Source: Ardenticatenaceae bacterium
GTDB taxonomy: Bacteria; Chloroflexota; Anaerolineae; Promineifilales; Promineifilaceae
Length of the DNA: 64,000 nt
Assembly: GCA_020634395.1 (NCBI GenBank)
Contig: JACKBU010000002.1
Location: 62,001 to 126,000 of the forward strand
Direction: 5' to 3'
Shown: one piece after another, positions 1 to 7,652 of the stretch
Numbering within the stretch: the first letter of the stretch is position 1
Layout: each line of letters starts with the position of its first letter
Notes under the pieces: generated by a model
Databases searched by the model: none
The model's input: only the letters and a program-made list of their open reading frames with translations
What the model was told of the DNA's origin: nothing
Program-made: the position numbers and the translations under genes

Positions 1-49
1 GCGCCGCCGCCAGCAAGCGTAACAGAAATAAAACGATTAGCGGATCCAT
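1..49 (-). CDS. 5' end of an unidentified gene with a hydrophobic N-terminus (partial)
   Basis: An ATG at 49-47 opens a frame that stays open to the window edge and reads MDPLIVLFLLRLLAAA. This looks like a signal peptide or first membrane segment. Only 16 codons are visible and no strong Shine-Dalgarno precedes the ATG, so this may be chance. If real it lies downstream of the FkbM gene on the same strand, past that gene's terminator. Confidence 0.3.
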   Translation of the reverse strand, partial: MDPLIVLFLLRLLAAA

Positions 50-96
50 CTAGTCAGCACTTTACCCACAAACAATGATTGCGCCAAATGGCCCAA

Positions 97-136
97 AACA
101 AAAAACCTCCCGGAAGTTCGGACCTGCCGAGAGGTT
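97..136 (-). terminator. Rho-independent terminator after the FkbM gene
   Basis: On the minus strand AACCTCTCGG and CCGGGAGGTT form a 10-bp stem with one G-U pair, followed directly by a T-rich tract (TTTTTTGTTTTG). It lies about 50 bases past the FkbM stop codon. The arms resemble the CCTCCCGGAGG and AACTTCCCGGAAGTT palindromes near 6.1 kb, so the terminator may derive from the same repeat family. Confidence 0.7.
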
Positions 137-184
137 AAATTATAAGGAAGGATAGAACGGATGGCGAGAAACGGCCGTCTCGCC

Positions 185-943
185 CTATGGGGGAAAAACG
201 CCGGTCGATTCGCCAACGGCCGTGGCCTGGATCATCACGCAGTCAAATTCAATCACCCGCAGGGCGTTGTCGCGGGCGATGGGAAACAGGCCGGTGATCT
301 CATATCCCAGCCCGTTTAGATGGCGAATCGACTCCAGGTAATCGGGCATGTCGTCGTACACCGGCCGGGCCGAGACTTCCGATTGCAGCGCCAGCACTTG
401 CGGCAAGATGCCCGCCGCCCCGGCCAGAACGTGCAAGTCATAACCCTGCGTGTCCACTTTCAGGTAAATTTTGGGGTCAGCCATGTCGGCGAGGAGAGAG
501 GGCAGCAGTTCATCCAGACGGCGCACCGACACAGTGGCCGTCTGATCGACGCGCAGCCCCTGGCCGATGATGAAATCGTTGGGCTGCAAAAAGGAGTTGA
601 ACAGGCTGTCGGAGGTAATGTTGATTTTTTGAGCAGTGGTTTGTTCACCCAGGGCCAGGGGATGAGTCTGCCAGTTGGCGTCGGTTACGGCCGTTTCTCG
701 CAGCACCGCATAATCCGCCGCCACCGGTTCAAAAGAGATGATACGGCCGTTAAACCCCAACTGGCGCAGGAAACGGCCGTACTGCCCCCGATTCGCCCCC
801 ACGTCCAGCACGCAGTTTATCTCCAGCAGCGCAAACAAACGCTGCAAATGCTTGTCCAGGCGTTCACCAACCGGCTCCGGCGGCGTCTCAGCCGCTGCTG
901 GCGATCCTGAGAATCTGCGTAGAAAACCAGAAAACTTACTCAT
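185..943 (-). CDS. FkbM family SAM-dependent methyltransferase
   Basis: About 252 residues from ATG 943; the frame is open 27 codons further upstream but that stretch lacks family resemblance. The SAM-binding core is seen as VLDVGANRGQYG, then SFEPV at strand 2. The FkbM-type acidic motif appears as YLKVDTQGYDLHVL and the C-terminus follows as LQSEVSARPVY. Family members O-methylate sugars or other small molecules, often in exopolysaccharide or natural-product loci, but the substrate cannot be read here. It is the last gene of a same-strand run after the 218-residue protein and the macroglobulin, separated from the latter by a 227-bp spacer holding a heptamer repeat pair. Confidence 0.85.
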   Translation of the reverse strand: MSKFSGFLRRFSGSPAAAETPPEPVGERLDKHLQRLFALLEINCVLDVGANRGQYGRFLRQLGFNGRIISFEPVAADYAVLRETAVTDANWQTHPLALGEQTTAQKINITSDSLFNSFLQPNDFIIGQGLRVDQTATVSVRRLDELLPSLLADMADPKIYLKVDTQGYDLHVLAGAAGILPQVLALQSEVSARPVYDDMPDYLESIRHLNGLGYEITGLFPIARDNALRVIEFDCVMIQATAVGESTGVFPP

Positions 944-1061
944 TAGTGAGTGATTGTAACGAGTTTTGTCCGGCTGCCAAAGAAGGCACAAGGACCACGA
1001 CGAAAAATCTTCTTCTTCTCCCAAACAAAAAGCCTCGCCGGGTCCTTATGCCTCTTTTGGG

Positions 1062-1167
1062 GACTAGAGATTAGAGACTGGAGACTGGAGATTGAATGTC
1101 GCCAACCTTCCAGTCTCTAGTCTCTAGTCTCTAGTCTCTACACTCCCCACTCTACACTCTACACTCC
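1062..1167. repeat. Inverted pair of 7-bp tandem repeats, with a CACTCTA tail
   Basis: The left arm is made of GAGACTG/GAGATTA-type heptamers (1064-1092). The right arm is four copies of CTAGTCT-type heptamers (1109-1140), reverse-complementary to the left. A third run, ACACTCT repeated, follows at 1141-1166. A shorter relative of the left arm appears at 31461-31481. The spacer lies between the macroglobulin and FkbM genes. Confidence 0.85.
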
Positions 1168-1170
1168 TCA

Positions 1171-4100
1171 TTACCCCTCCACCACCATCACCTGCGGCGC
1201 GTTCTCGCCGGAGACGTCCGGGTTGTAGTAGTCGTAGGCGCTGCTGGCGGGAGTTTGGGCGCGCAGCGGGTACTGCGCCGTCAGCCGGTAGCTGAAGCTG
1301 AGGGGCTGCCCGCCGCTGAGGTTGTTGAGGTAGATGAGGATTTGCCGGCCGGTTAGTTCGTAGCGCTGGATAGAGGGCTGGTCGGGGGAAACGGCCGTCT
1401 GGTTATAAGCCGCCACCAACGCCGCCAGATCCTCGCTGTTCACCGCAAAGCCCGGCGGGATGCCCAGGTCGATCAGCGCCTGCTTGGCATACGTGCCTTC
1501 GCCGTTCAGCGTCACCGTCACGTCCACCGTCACCGCTTCGTTGACGGCCAGTTCCGTGCGGTCGTAGGCCACGTCAATGGTCAGCGCCTCCTGCGGCTCG
1601 ACGAGTTCCGGGTACGAGGCGAGCGTGTCCCAGGGCAGATAGAAGCTGCTCGTCACCTGATACATCAGGCTGCCTTCCCCTGCCACGCTGATGCCCACCA
1701 CGCCCTCGCCCAGCGGCACGTCGCTAAAGCCAACCTGCTGCACTACGTCGAAATTCTCCGGCGTTACTTCCACCGTACGCGTTTGCCCGCCGTTGAAGGT
1801 AACGGTCACGGTGGCGTGGGTGTTGTCCGCCCCGCTGCGCACCGTCTCGATGAGCGCCTTCAACGATAGGATGGTGGCCTGGGTGTTGTACCACGTGCCG
1901 TAGCTGTCTTTGGCGGCAATCAAACTGGTGAGGGCGGCATTAGCGATGTCGGGGTAGCTTTCGGCGCGCAGCAGGGCCAGGGCGGCCAGCGCCGTGGTTT
2001 CGATGCTGTTGGTTTGGCCCTCGCTGCCGCTGAAGCTGGCAATCTGGCTGTTCCAGGAAACGCCACCGTTGCCGTTGGGCTGGGCCATGTCGGCCAGTTG
2101 GGTGAGGATGCTTTCGGTCTGGTTGCCCACGTCGCTGCCGTCGGCCATGTCCGCGGCCACCAGGGCGTTGGCGACCAGAGCCAGCACGTAGGGATCGTCG
2201 GCTTCGCCGGCGTGCTGGCGCACGTAATCTAACCCGCGCTGCGTGCCCGATTCATTCTCAAAGCCCGCTTCCGTCAAGCTCCAGACAATGTAGGCGGTGA
2301 CGGGCAGCCGGTCATTCTGCAAATTGCTCCAGGTCGATTCGTGGACGAGGCCCTGATCATTCTCCCAGGAGCCGTCGCTCTGCTGTTGATTGAGCAGCCA
2401 GCGGGCGGCGCGTTCTACCAGCGCCGGGTCCACTTCAAACACGCGGCTCATGTCGCTGAATTCTTGCAGCCCGTAGGCCGTCAACATGCGGTCGGCGGGC
2501 GGGTAACCGAAAAGCGAAAAGCCGCCGCCGTCTACTTCAAAGGTCGTCAGGCGCTGGTAGCCCAGGTTGATGTAATCCTCAGCCTTAAACTGCACTTCGG
2601 GCGAGACCTGGCCGCTGGCCTGCAAATAATCCAGCACCAGGACGTTGGGATAGGTGGAGGAGGAGGTTTGCTCGAAGCAGCCGTTGGGCATGCGCAGCAT
2701 ACTGTCCAGGCCTTCCACCACCTGGCTGACCACGCCGGGGTAGATTTTGACGGTCACGCCCTGCGTGCCGGGGATGGCATCGGCGGGGATGGCGACGTTA
2801 GTCTGGATGGGCTGGCCTACTTCCAAACGGCCGCTTTCGCTGCCGCGTATCTCCTTGCCGTTGGGCATGACCTGCACTTCCTTGCGGATGGCGTCGGACA
2901 GGGTGCTGCCCCAGGCGGTGACGGTGAAGGGCTGGCGGCCAAACTGGTCGGCGCGGATGCGGAAGTAGACCACTTCGATGTCGTTGGCGGCGATGTCGAT
3001 GGACTTCTCGCTCTCGTCCAGCAGGGTGAACCAGTCGGCGTCTTCGACGACGAGGCGCACGGTCTGCGATTCGGGCAGGTAGTTGAAGACGCCCACCGGC
3101 ACGGCGATTTCGTCGCCGACGGTGAGGGCCTGGGGCAGGTTCAAATCGACGAAGAATTCCTGGAAGACGCGCAGGCCGCCGGTGGCGGAACCGAGACGGC
3201 CGTCTTGCGAACTCGCCAGCGCCGTCATGCGCCAGGTGGTAATCGAATCGGCCACGGGGATGTCCACGACGAGGTTGCCGGCCGCGTCGGTTTCGCCGTC
3301 GGGCAGCCAGAACATGGTCTCGGGGAAGTATTGGCGCAGGCGGGGCGGTTCGCTGCCCTGGGCGGACTTGTCGGCGGCGGGCACGGCCGTCGCCATCGGG
3401 GCCATTTCGGCGACCGCCATTTCCATCATCGGCTCGATCATCATGTCATCCATAATCACGCCGCCATCCAAACCGTTAACGGCCCCGCTGAATGTCGTCC
3501 CTAGCTGGGCGCTAACGCCGGCCAGGGGGACAATCGCCGCGCCGAGAGCCACAAACAGGGCAAGCACGGCCGTTCCCCACCTTTTCTGCCACACAAACCC
3601 GGCGGCATGCAGCATGAAAGCCAGCGGAATCAGCAGCAAAAGGACGATGGTCACCGTCAGCCAGGCATCGCCGGGGAAAAAGCTGCCCCGTTCACCGGCC
3701 AGGGCGGCGGCCGGCAGCAGGGCCACAAACAGCAGCAGCAGCCCCAGCCCCCAGCCCAGCGCCCGCTCCTTTTTGCGCCAGGCGATGACCAGCAACGCGA
3801 TGAAGCTGCCCAGACAAGCCAACGCCAGCAGCGCCAGAATCACGTCACTGGAGCGCCAGAAGTATTCGTTGACCAGCATGACCAGACCGTAGAGGAAAAT
3901 GAGGCCAACCACGCCCAGGCCCACGGCCGTGCCCAATTTCTTCCAAAAGCTCCCGGCGCGCCAGACGGACACGGCCGTTATCCCGCCAATCGCCACGGCC
4001 AACCCCAACATCGCCACAAACAGAACGGCCGTCAGACCGGTGAAGTAGGTGTCCTGCCGCTGGGCGGCAAGCTGCATGGCGTCGTCGTGGGAGTTGGCTT

Positions 4101-6066
4101 GCAGGCTAAAGTTAACCGCCTGCGGCGCAGCTTCGGCCAGCGAGGCGGCGGCCGCGCCTTCCTGCGCGGCGCGCAAGTCGGCGTCGGCGGGCGGTTCCGC
4201 GCCGATCAGGTCGGGGACGGAGAAGCCGTGCAGGTCGTATTTGGGCTGGAGCAGCTCTTGCTCCAGCATGAAGTAGAGCTTGGCGAAGCCGGGGTCTTGT
4301 TCGGCCAGGGCGAAGACGGCCTCATCGACCACCGCCAGACCGATAGCGGACGGTACGCCTTCGCCCGTTTGCCCGGGGGTGTTGATGGTGAGAACGGCCG
4401 TGTCCCCCGGCAAGTATTCCTCTTTATCCGGCGACAGGGTGAGGGCTAAATCGTTGGCCTCGTCCACCAGCACCAGGCGCGTGTCGCGGGCGATGGTCCC
4501 ATCGCGCAGGATTTTGTAGGCGTGCAGTTCCAGCGTGCCGAAAAGGTCGGGGGTCACGTCCACGGCCGTCAACGTCTGGCCGTCGGTGATGGGCAGGGCG
4601 CGGGTGCTGATGGTCTGCCCGTCACGGATGATGTCCAGATAGACCGCGCCGCTCTGGGCCGAGGTGAGAAGGGTCAGGTTCATGGTCTCGCCCACCTGAT
4701 AGATGGGCTTGTCGGGGCGCAGCAGGACGGATTCGGCCTGATAGCTGCCGTCGAAGTTGAAGGCTTGGCTGGCCGACCGGCCCTGGCTGTCCTGGGCGCT
4801 GATGAGAAGCTGCTGGTAGGGGCTGCTGGGGGTGATGGGCAGTTGGGCCAGGCCGTAGGCGTTGGTAACGGCCGTGTCCACCTGCCCCTCCGTCTGCCAC
4901 GTCACGTCCAGGTTGGCCGGGGCGGGCGCGCCGTCTGGCGTGCTGACCAGCACGTAGAGCAAATTCTCCACGCCGGGGCGGAACTGCCCGCCTTCGGGGA
5001 TAGCTTCGATAATCAGCCCCTGCTCGGAAACGGGCAGGGAGAGCTGCTTGGCTTCGGTCTGGCTGGCCTGATCGGTGACGCTGGCTTGCAGGTAGAACGT
5101 ACCCAGCCCACCTTCCAGGTCGCTGCCGGCGATGAAGGCAGGCAGGGTAAATTCAAATTCGTAGTTACCTTGGGCGTCGGTGGTGCCTTGCAGGGTGACG
5201 GCGTCCTGGCGCTCGAAGTCGAAGGTGAAGCCGTCCAGGGTGACGGGGCTGTCGGCGACGGGTTTGCCGTAGAAGTAGGCGGCGTTCAGGCTGCCACGCA
5301 CCACGTCGCCGGGGCGGTAGTAGGCGCGCTCTGTGGTCAGGGTGAGGTCGAATTTGGGCAGGGCGTAGCGTTCGACGGTGACGGTTTTTTCGGAGGAGGT
5401 GTTGTTGAGAACGGCCGTAATCTTATAAGGCCCCGTGTTGACTTCGCCCGCGAGTTGGAAATCGGCGCTGGCGACGCCAAAGTCGGAGGTGGGCACGGTC
5501 TGGCGGAAGACGGTGTTGCCTTTGCCGTCGGCGATGGCGATTTGTAGGTCTTGCCCGGCGGCGGGCACGCGATCAAAGGTGCTGAGGGCCAGGGCGCGCA
5601 GGTGGATGATCTGGCCGGGCTGGTAGAGGGGCTTGTCGGTGGTGAGCAGGATGCGGTAGTCGCGGGACAGGGTGATGGGGCGTTCGAGGCGATCCTCGCC
5701 GAGGCGGGATTGGGTTTCGACGACCAGGGTGTAGTCGGTCTGGTCGCCATCGGGCACGGCGAGGGTGACGTTGGCGGTGCCGAGGGCGTCGGTCTGGCCG
5801 TCGAAGCTGGCGGCGGTGGAGCCATCGGGGGCTTGCAGGCGCACGTTGACGGTGGCTCCGGCCAGCGGGGCGGCGTCGCGGCTGTCGCGCACGGCCACGC
5901 GCAGGGCGGCGGTGCTGCCGGGGACCAGATCGCTCTGGCCGAGGAGGATGGTTTCGTGCTGGCTGAGGTGGTCGGGCAGGTTGGCGTAGTACCAGCTTAG
6001 CCCGGCCAGCCCGCCGATGAGGGCGAGGACGATGAGGGCGAGGGTGAGTTTGGCGTTTTTGGACAT
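1171..6066 (-). CDS. Alpha-2-macroglobulin family thioester protein with an internal multi-pass membrane segment
   Basis: At 1631 residues this is the length of bacterial A2M proteins, which trap proteases or target cells through a reactive thioester. An N-terminal signal anchor (residues 6-27) is followed by MG-type beta domains and then, unusually, five or six hydrophobic helices between about residues 672 and 852. After that come the ANA/MG domains. The thioester motif CFEQ is intact near residue 1129 in NGCFEQTSSST, and the helical thioester domain includes LLNQQQSDGSWEND. A C-terminal receptor-binding-like beta domain ends the protein. ATG 6066 has AGGAGG six bases upstream. Bacterial A2Ms are usually lipoproteins paired with PBP1C, and neither feature is present. 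The identity is clear from the thioester and order of domains; the target is unknown. Confidence 0.9.
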   Translation of the reverse strand: MSKNAKLTLALIVLALIGGLAGLSWYYANLPDHLSQHETILLGQSDLVPGSTAALRVAVRDSRDAAPLAGATVNVRLQAPDGSTAASFDGQTDALGTANVTLAVPDGDQTDYTLVVETQSRLGEDRLERPITLSRDYRILLTTDKPLYQPGQIIHLRALALSTFDRVPAAGQDLQIAIADGKGNTVFRQTVPTSDFGVASADFQLAGEVNTGPYKITAVLNNTSSEKTVTVERYALPKFDLTLTTERAYYRPGDVVRGSLNAAYFYGKPVADSPVTLDGFTFDFERQDAVTLQGTTDAQGNYEFEFTLPAFIAGSDLEGGLGTFYLQASVTDQASQTEAKQLSLPVSEQGLIIEAIPEGGQFRPGVENLLYVLVSTPDGAPAPANLDVTWQTEGQVDTAVTNAYGLAQLPITPSSPYQQLLISAQDSQGRSASQAFNFDGSYQAESVLLRPDKPIYQVGETMNLTLLTSAQSGAVYLDIIRDGQTISTRALPITDGQTLTAVDVTPDLFGTLELHAYKILRDGTIARDTRLVLVDEANDLALTLSPDKEEYLPGDTAVLTINTPGQTGEGVPSAIGLAVVDEAVFALAEQDPGFAKLYFMLEQELLQPKYDLHGFSVPDLIGAEPPADADLRAAQEGAAAASLAEAAPQAVNFSLQANSHDDAMQLAAQRQDTYFTGLTAVLFVAMLGLAVAIGGITAVSVWRAGSFWKKLGTAVGLGVVGLIFLYGLVMLVNEYFWRSSDVILALLALACLGSFIALLVIAWRKKERALGWGLGLLLLFVALLPAAALAGERGSFFPGDAWLTVTIVLLLLIPLAFMLHAAGFVWQKRWGTAVLALFVALGAAIVPLAGVSAQLGTTFSGAVNGLDGGVIMDDMMIEPMMEMAVAEMAPMATAVPAADKSAQGSEPPRLRQYFPETMFWLPDGETDAAGNLVVDIPVADSITTWRMTALASSQDGRLGSATGGLRVFQEFFVDLNLPQALTVGDEIAVPVGVFNYLPESQTVRLVVEDADWFTLLDESEKSIDIAANDIEVVYFRIRADQFGRQPFTVTAWGSTLSDAIRKEVQVMPNGKEIRGSESGRLEVGQPIQTNVAIPADAIPGTQGVTVKIYPGVVSQVVEGLDSMLRMPNGCFEQTSSSTYPNVLVLDYLQASGQVSPEVQFKAEDYINLGYQRLTTFEVDGGGFSLFGYPPADRMLTAYGLQEFSDMSRVFEVDPALVERAARWLLNQQQSDGSWENDQGLVHESTWSNLQNDRLPVTAYIVWSLTEAGFENESGTQRGLDYVRQHAGEADDPYVLALVANALVAADMADGSDVGNQTESILTQLADMAQPNGNGGVSWNSQIASFSGSEGQTNSIETTALAALALLRAESYPDIANAALTSLIAAKDSYGTWYNTQATILSLKALIETVRSGADNTHATVTVTFNGGQTRTVEVTPENFDVVQQVGFSDVPLGEGVVGISVAGEGSLMYQVTSSFYLPWDTLASYPELVEPQEALTIDVAYDRTELAVNEAVTVDVTVTLNGEGTYAKQALIDLGIPPGFAVNSEDLAALVAAYNQTAVSPDQPSIQRYELTGRQILIYLNNLSGGQPLSFSYRLTAQYPLRAQTPASSAYDYYNPDVSGENAPQVMVVEG

Positions 6067-6091
6067 GACGGCCTCCTGTGTGGGCTGTGTA

Positions 6092-6120
6092 CCTCCCGGA
6101 GGCTGGGAGCCTCCGGGAGG
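6092..6120. repeat. Perfect 13-bp inverted repeat in the macroglobulin 5' region
   Basis: CCTCCCGGAGGCT and AGCCTCCGGGAGG are separated by three G. Each arm also contains the smaller palindrome CCTCCCGGAGG. It lies about 25 bases upstream of the macroglobulin ATG, so it could fold in its leader RNA on the minus strand. Confidence 0.8.
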
Positions 6121-6156
6121 TTGGTGTTACCGCTACTGTTGTTAAAGACGTCATCA

Positions 6157-6230
6157 ACTTCCCGGAAGTTCCAATTTCCCGGAAGTTCCAAACTTCCGGG
6201 AAATTCCAAACTTCCGGGAAGTTGGAAGTT
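6157..6230. repeat. Four nested AACTTCCCGGAAGTT-type palindromes
   Basis: Four 15-bp near-palindromes on the TTCCCGGAA core are spaced about 18 bases apart. The first two (CCCGG) and the last two (CCGGG) are mutually inverted, so the whole stretch can fold as one long imperfect hairpin. It sits between the end of the 218-residue gene and the macroglobulin start. Confidence 0.8.
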
Positions 6231-6235
6231 GAAGC

Positions 6236-6892
6236 CTACGCCACGACGCCGAAGCCCAGGGACTCCAGGAGCTGCGCATGGGGGCCGGTGAGGGCGAGGC
6301 GGGCCAGGGTGCGGTATTCGCTGAGCCAGGCGGTGAGGGCGTTCAGGGCGACGTCGCGGCTGCGGGTGGCGTGCTGGGCGGTGCTTTTGGCCCGTTCCTG
6401 GGCGGCTTCGAGGTCCTGGATGTGGGCCACGGCCGTTTCCCCCGCCCTCAATTCCTCGCTGGTCAGGTTGTACTGGGCCAGCGCCGCCAAAATCTCCGGG
6501 CTGCCGAGGGCGTTGCTGTAGAACACGCCGGCCTGCACCAGCCAGCCATTCAGGCGCAGCACCCGGCGCTCGTGGAGCAGGATGGCTGTGCCCTGGTCGC
6601 CTGTTTTGCCCAGGGCCAGTTTGGCCAACTGGCGGTGTTGGGCATAGGTGCGATCGGCGGCTTGCCAGGCCTGGTTGCGCGCGGCGGTAGCACCTTGCTG
6701 CCGGGCATAGGCGTGGATTTGGGCGTCGTGGCGATCGCGGGCCTGAGCCAGCAGGTCGGCGCCTTCCTGAAAACGGCCGTCGTCGAACCCCAACGCCGCC
6801 AGGGCGGGGGCGATGATGGGGTCGCCACGGCCGTTGCTGATAGCCAATCCGGCGTTGTGGAGTAATAGGCTGATACTGTCTTTACGAGACAC
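6236..6892 (-). CDS. Uncharacterised alpha-helical protein
   Basis: 218 residues, rich in alanine, leucine and glutamine, with no signal peptide, membrane helix or cysteine. The pattern suggests one long helical bundle: helices around residues 30-90 (EGADLLAQARDRHDAQIH) and 145-200 with repeated A-x-x-x-A spacing. I recognise no catalytic motif and no family. It is the first gene of a same-strand run and is separated from the macroglobulin by 169 bases of palindromic repeats, so co-transcription is possible but not shown. Codon use and ACGGCCGT density match the neighbours, which supports it being a real gene. Confidence 0.7.
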   Translation of the reverse strand: MSRKDSISLLLHNAGLAISNGRGDPIIAPALAALGFDDGRFQEGADLLAQARDRHDAQIHAYARQQGATAARNQAWQAADRTYAQHRQLAKLALGKTGDQGTAILLHERRVLRLNGWLVQAGVFYSNALGSPEILAALAQYNLTSEELRAGETAVAHIQDLEAAQERAKSTAQHATRSRDVALNALTAWLSEYRTLARLALTGPHAQLLESLGFGVVA

Positions 6893-6999
6893 GATGTAGA
6901 CCCTCCCTTGAATCGAACTGCCTGAAACAATTCCCTGTTAAACACTTCAACTGCCTCACCGATTATCGCAAAACTGCGGGCGGGCGTCTATAAACGGTT

Positions 7000-7335
7000 G
7001 CTACGCGTTTAGAAATGGCTGCTACGCGTTTAGAAGTGGTTGCTACGCGTTTAGAAATGGTTGCTACGCGTTTAGAAATGGTTGCTACGCGTTTAGAAGT
7101 GACTGCTACGCGTTTAGAAATGGTTGCTACGCGTTTAGAAATGGTTGCTACGCGTTTAGAAGTGACTGCTACGCGTTTAGAAATGGTTGCTACGCGTTTA
7201 GAAATGATTGCTACACGTTTAGAAATGGTTGCTACGCGTTTAGAAATGGCTGCTACGCGTTTAGAAGTGGTTGCTACGCGTTTAGAAGTGGTTGCTACGC
7301 GTTTAGAAATGGTTGCTACGCGTTTGCGACGGGTG
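7000..7335. repeat. 21-bp minisatellite, 16 uninterrupted units
   Basis: Units begin at 7000 and recur exactly every 21 bases to 7315, with consensus GCTACGCGTTTAGAAATGGTT. Changes are confined to a few positions: AGAAATG/AGAAGTG, GGTT/GGCT/GACT, and one CACG at 7210. Because 21 is a multiple of three the plus strand stays open and reads as a heptad (VATRLEM) repeated 15 times from ATG 7015, continuing to a stop at 7441-7443. No Shine-Dalgarno or non-repetitive domain supports a protein, so I annotate DNA repeat only. The reverse strand contains stops. Confidence 0.95.
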
Positions 7336-7369
7336 AAACCTGACAGGTCTAAGAAGACCTGTCAGGTTT
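7336..7369. repeat. Dispersed hairpin, copy 1
   Basis: AAACCTGACAGGTCT and AGACCTGTCAGGTTT (15-bp perfect arms, 4-base loop) are followed by T and then G-rich sequence. The same hairpin recurs at 29546-29579 and, diverged, at 49964-49996. With its short T run it could act as a weak terminator, but position and recurrence suggest a repeat family. Confidence 0.85.
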
Positions 7370-7436
7370 TGGGGGGCGGAGCGGTGGTTGTAAAACAGTT
7401 GTCAGTGGGAGGACGGTATCTGCCGTACACTACCTT

Positions 7437-7640
7437 TAAGTAAACCGCAAAAGGTTTTGGGCTTTAGACCCGAAGGGTTTTGCATCCATTTAGTCGAGCA
7501 GCCCAGGTTTCAAACCCTTCGGGTCTTCTGAAAACTTTCTACTGATCACGTAAGTAAACCGCAAAAGGTTTTGGGCTTTAGACCCGAAGGGTTTTGCATC
7601 CGTTTAGCCGAGTATCCCAGGTTGCAAACCCTTCGGGTCT
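7437..7640. repeat. Two 90-bp direct repeats, each containing a hairpin
   Basis: Copies at 7437-7526 and 7551-7640 are offset by 114 bases and differ at only a few positions. Both begin TAAGTAAACCGCAAAAGG. Each carries the inverted arms AGACCCGAAGGGTTT and AAACCCTTCGGGTCT around a 35-40 base loop. The second copy ends immediately before the leader of the glycosidase gene, so its hairpin would be in or next to that mRNA's 5' end. Confidence 0.9.
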
Positions 7641-7652
7641 ATGGAGGTGTGT

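Noticed and set aside
6157..6230. Rho-independent terminator for the 218-residue gene
   Set aside because: The palindromes are strong but no T run follows on the minus strand, and four similar units point to a repeat family.
7000..7335. CRISPR array
   Set aside because: Units are contiguous with no spacers, and no cas genes are present. The 42-bp array at 31.6 kb fails for the same reason.
7015..7443. 142-residue protein VATRLEM repeats
   Set aside because: No ribosome site, no non-repetitive domain, and the frame exists only because the unit is 21 bp. Kept as a DNA repeat with a note.
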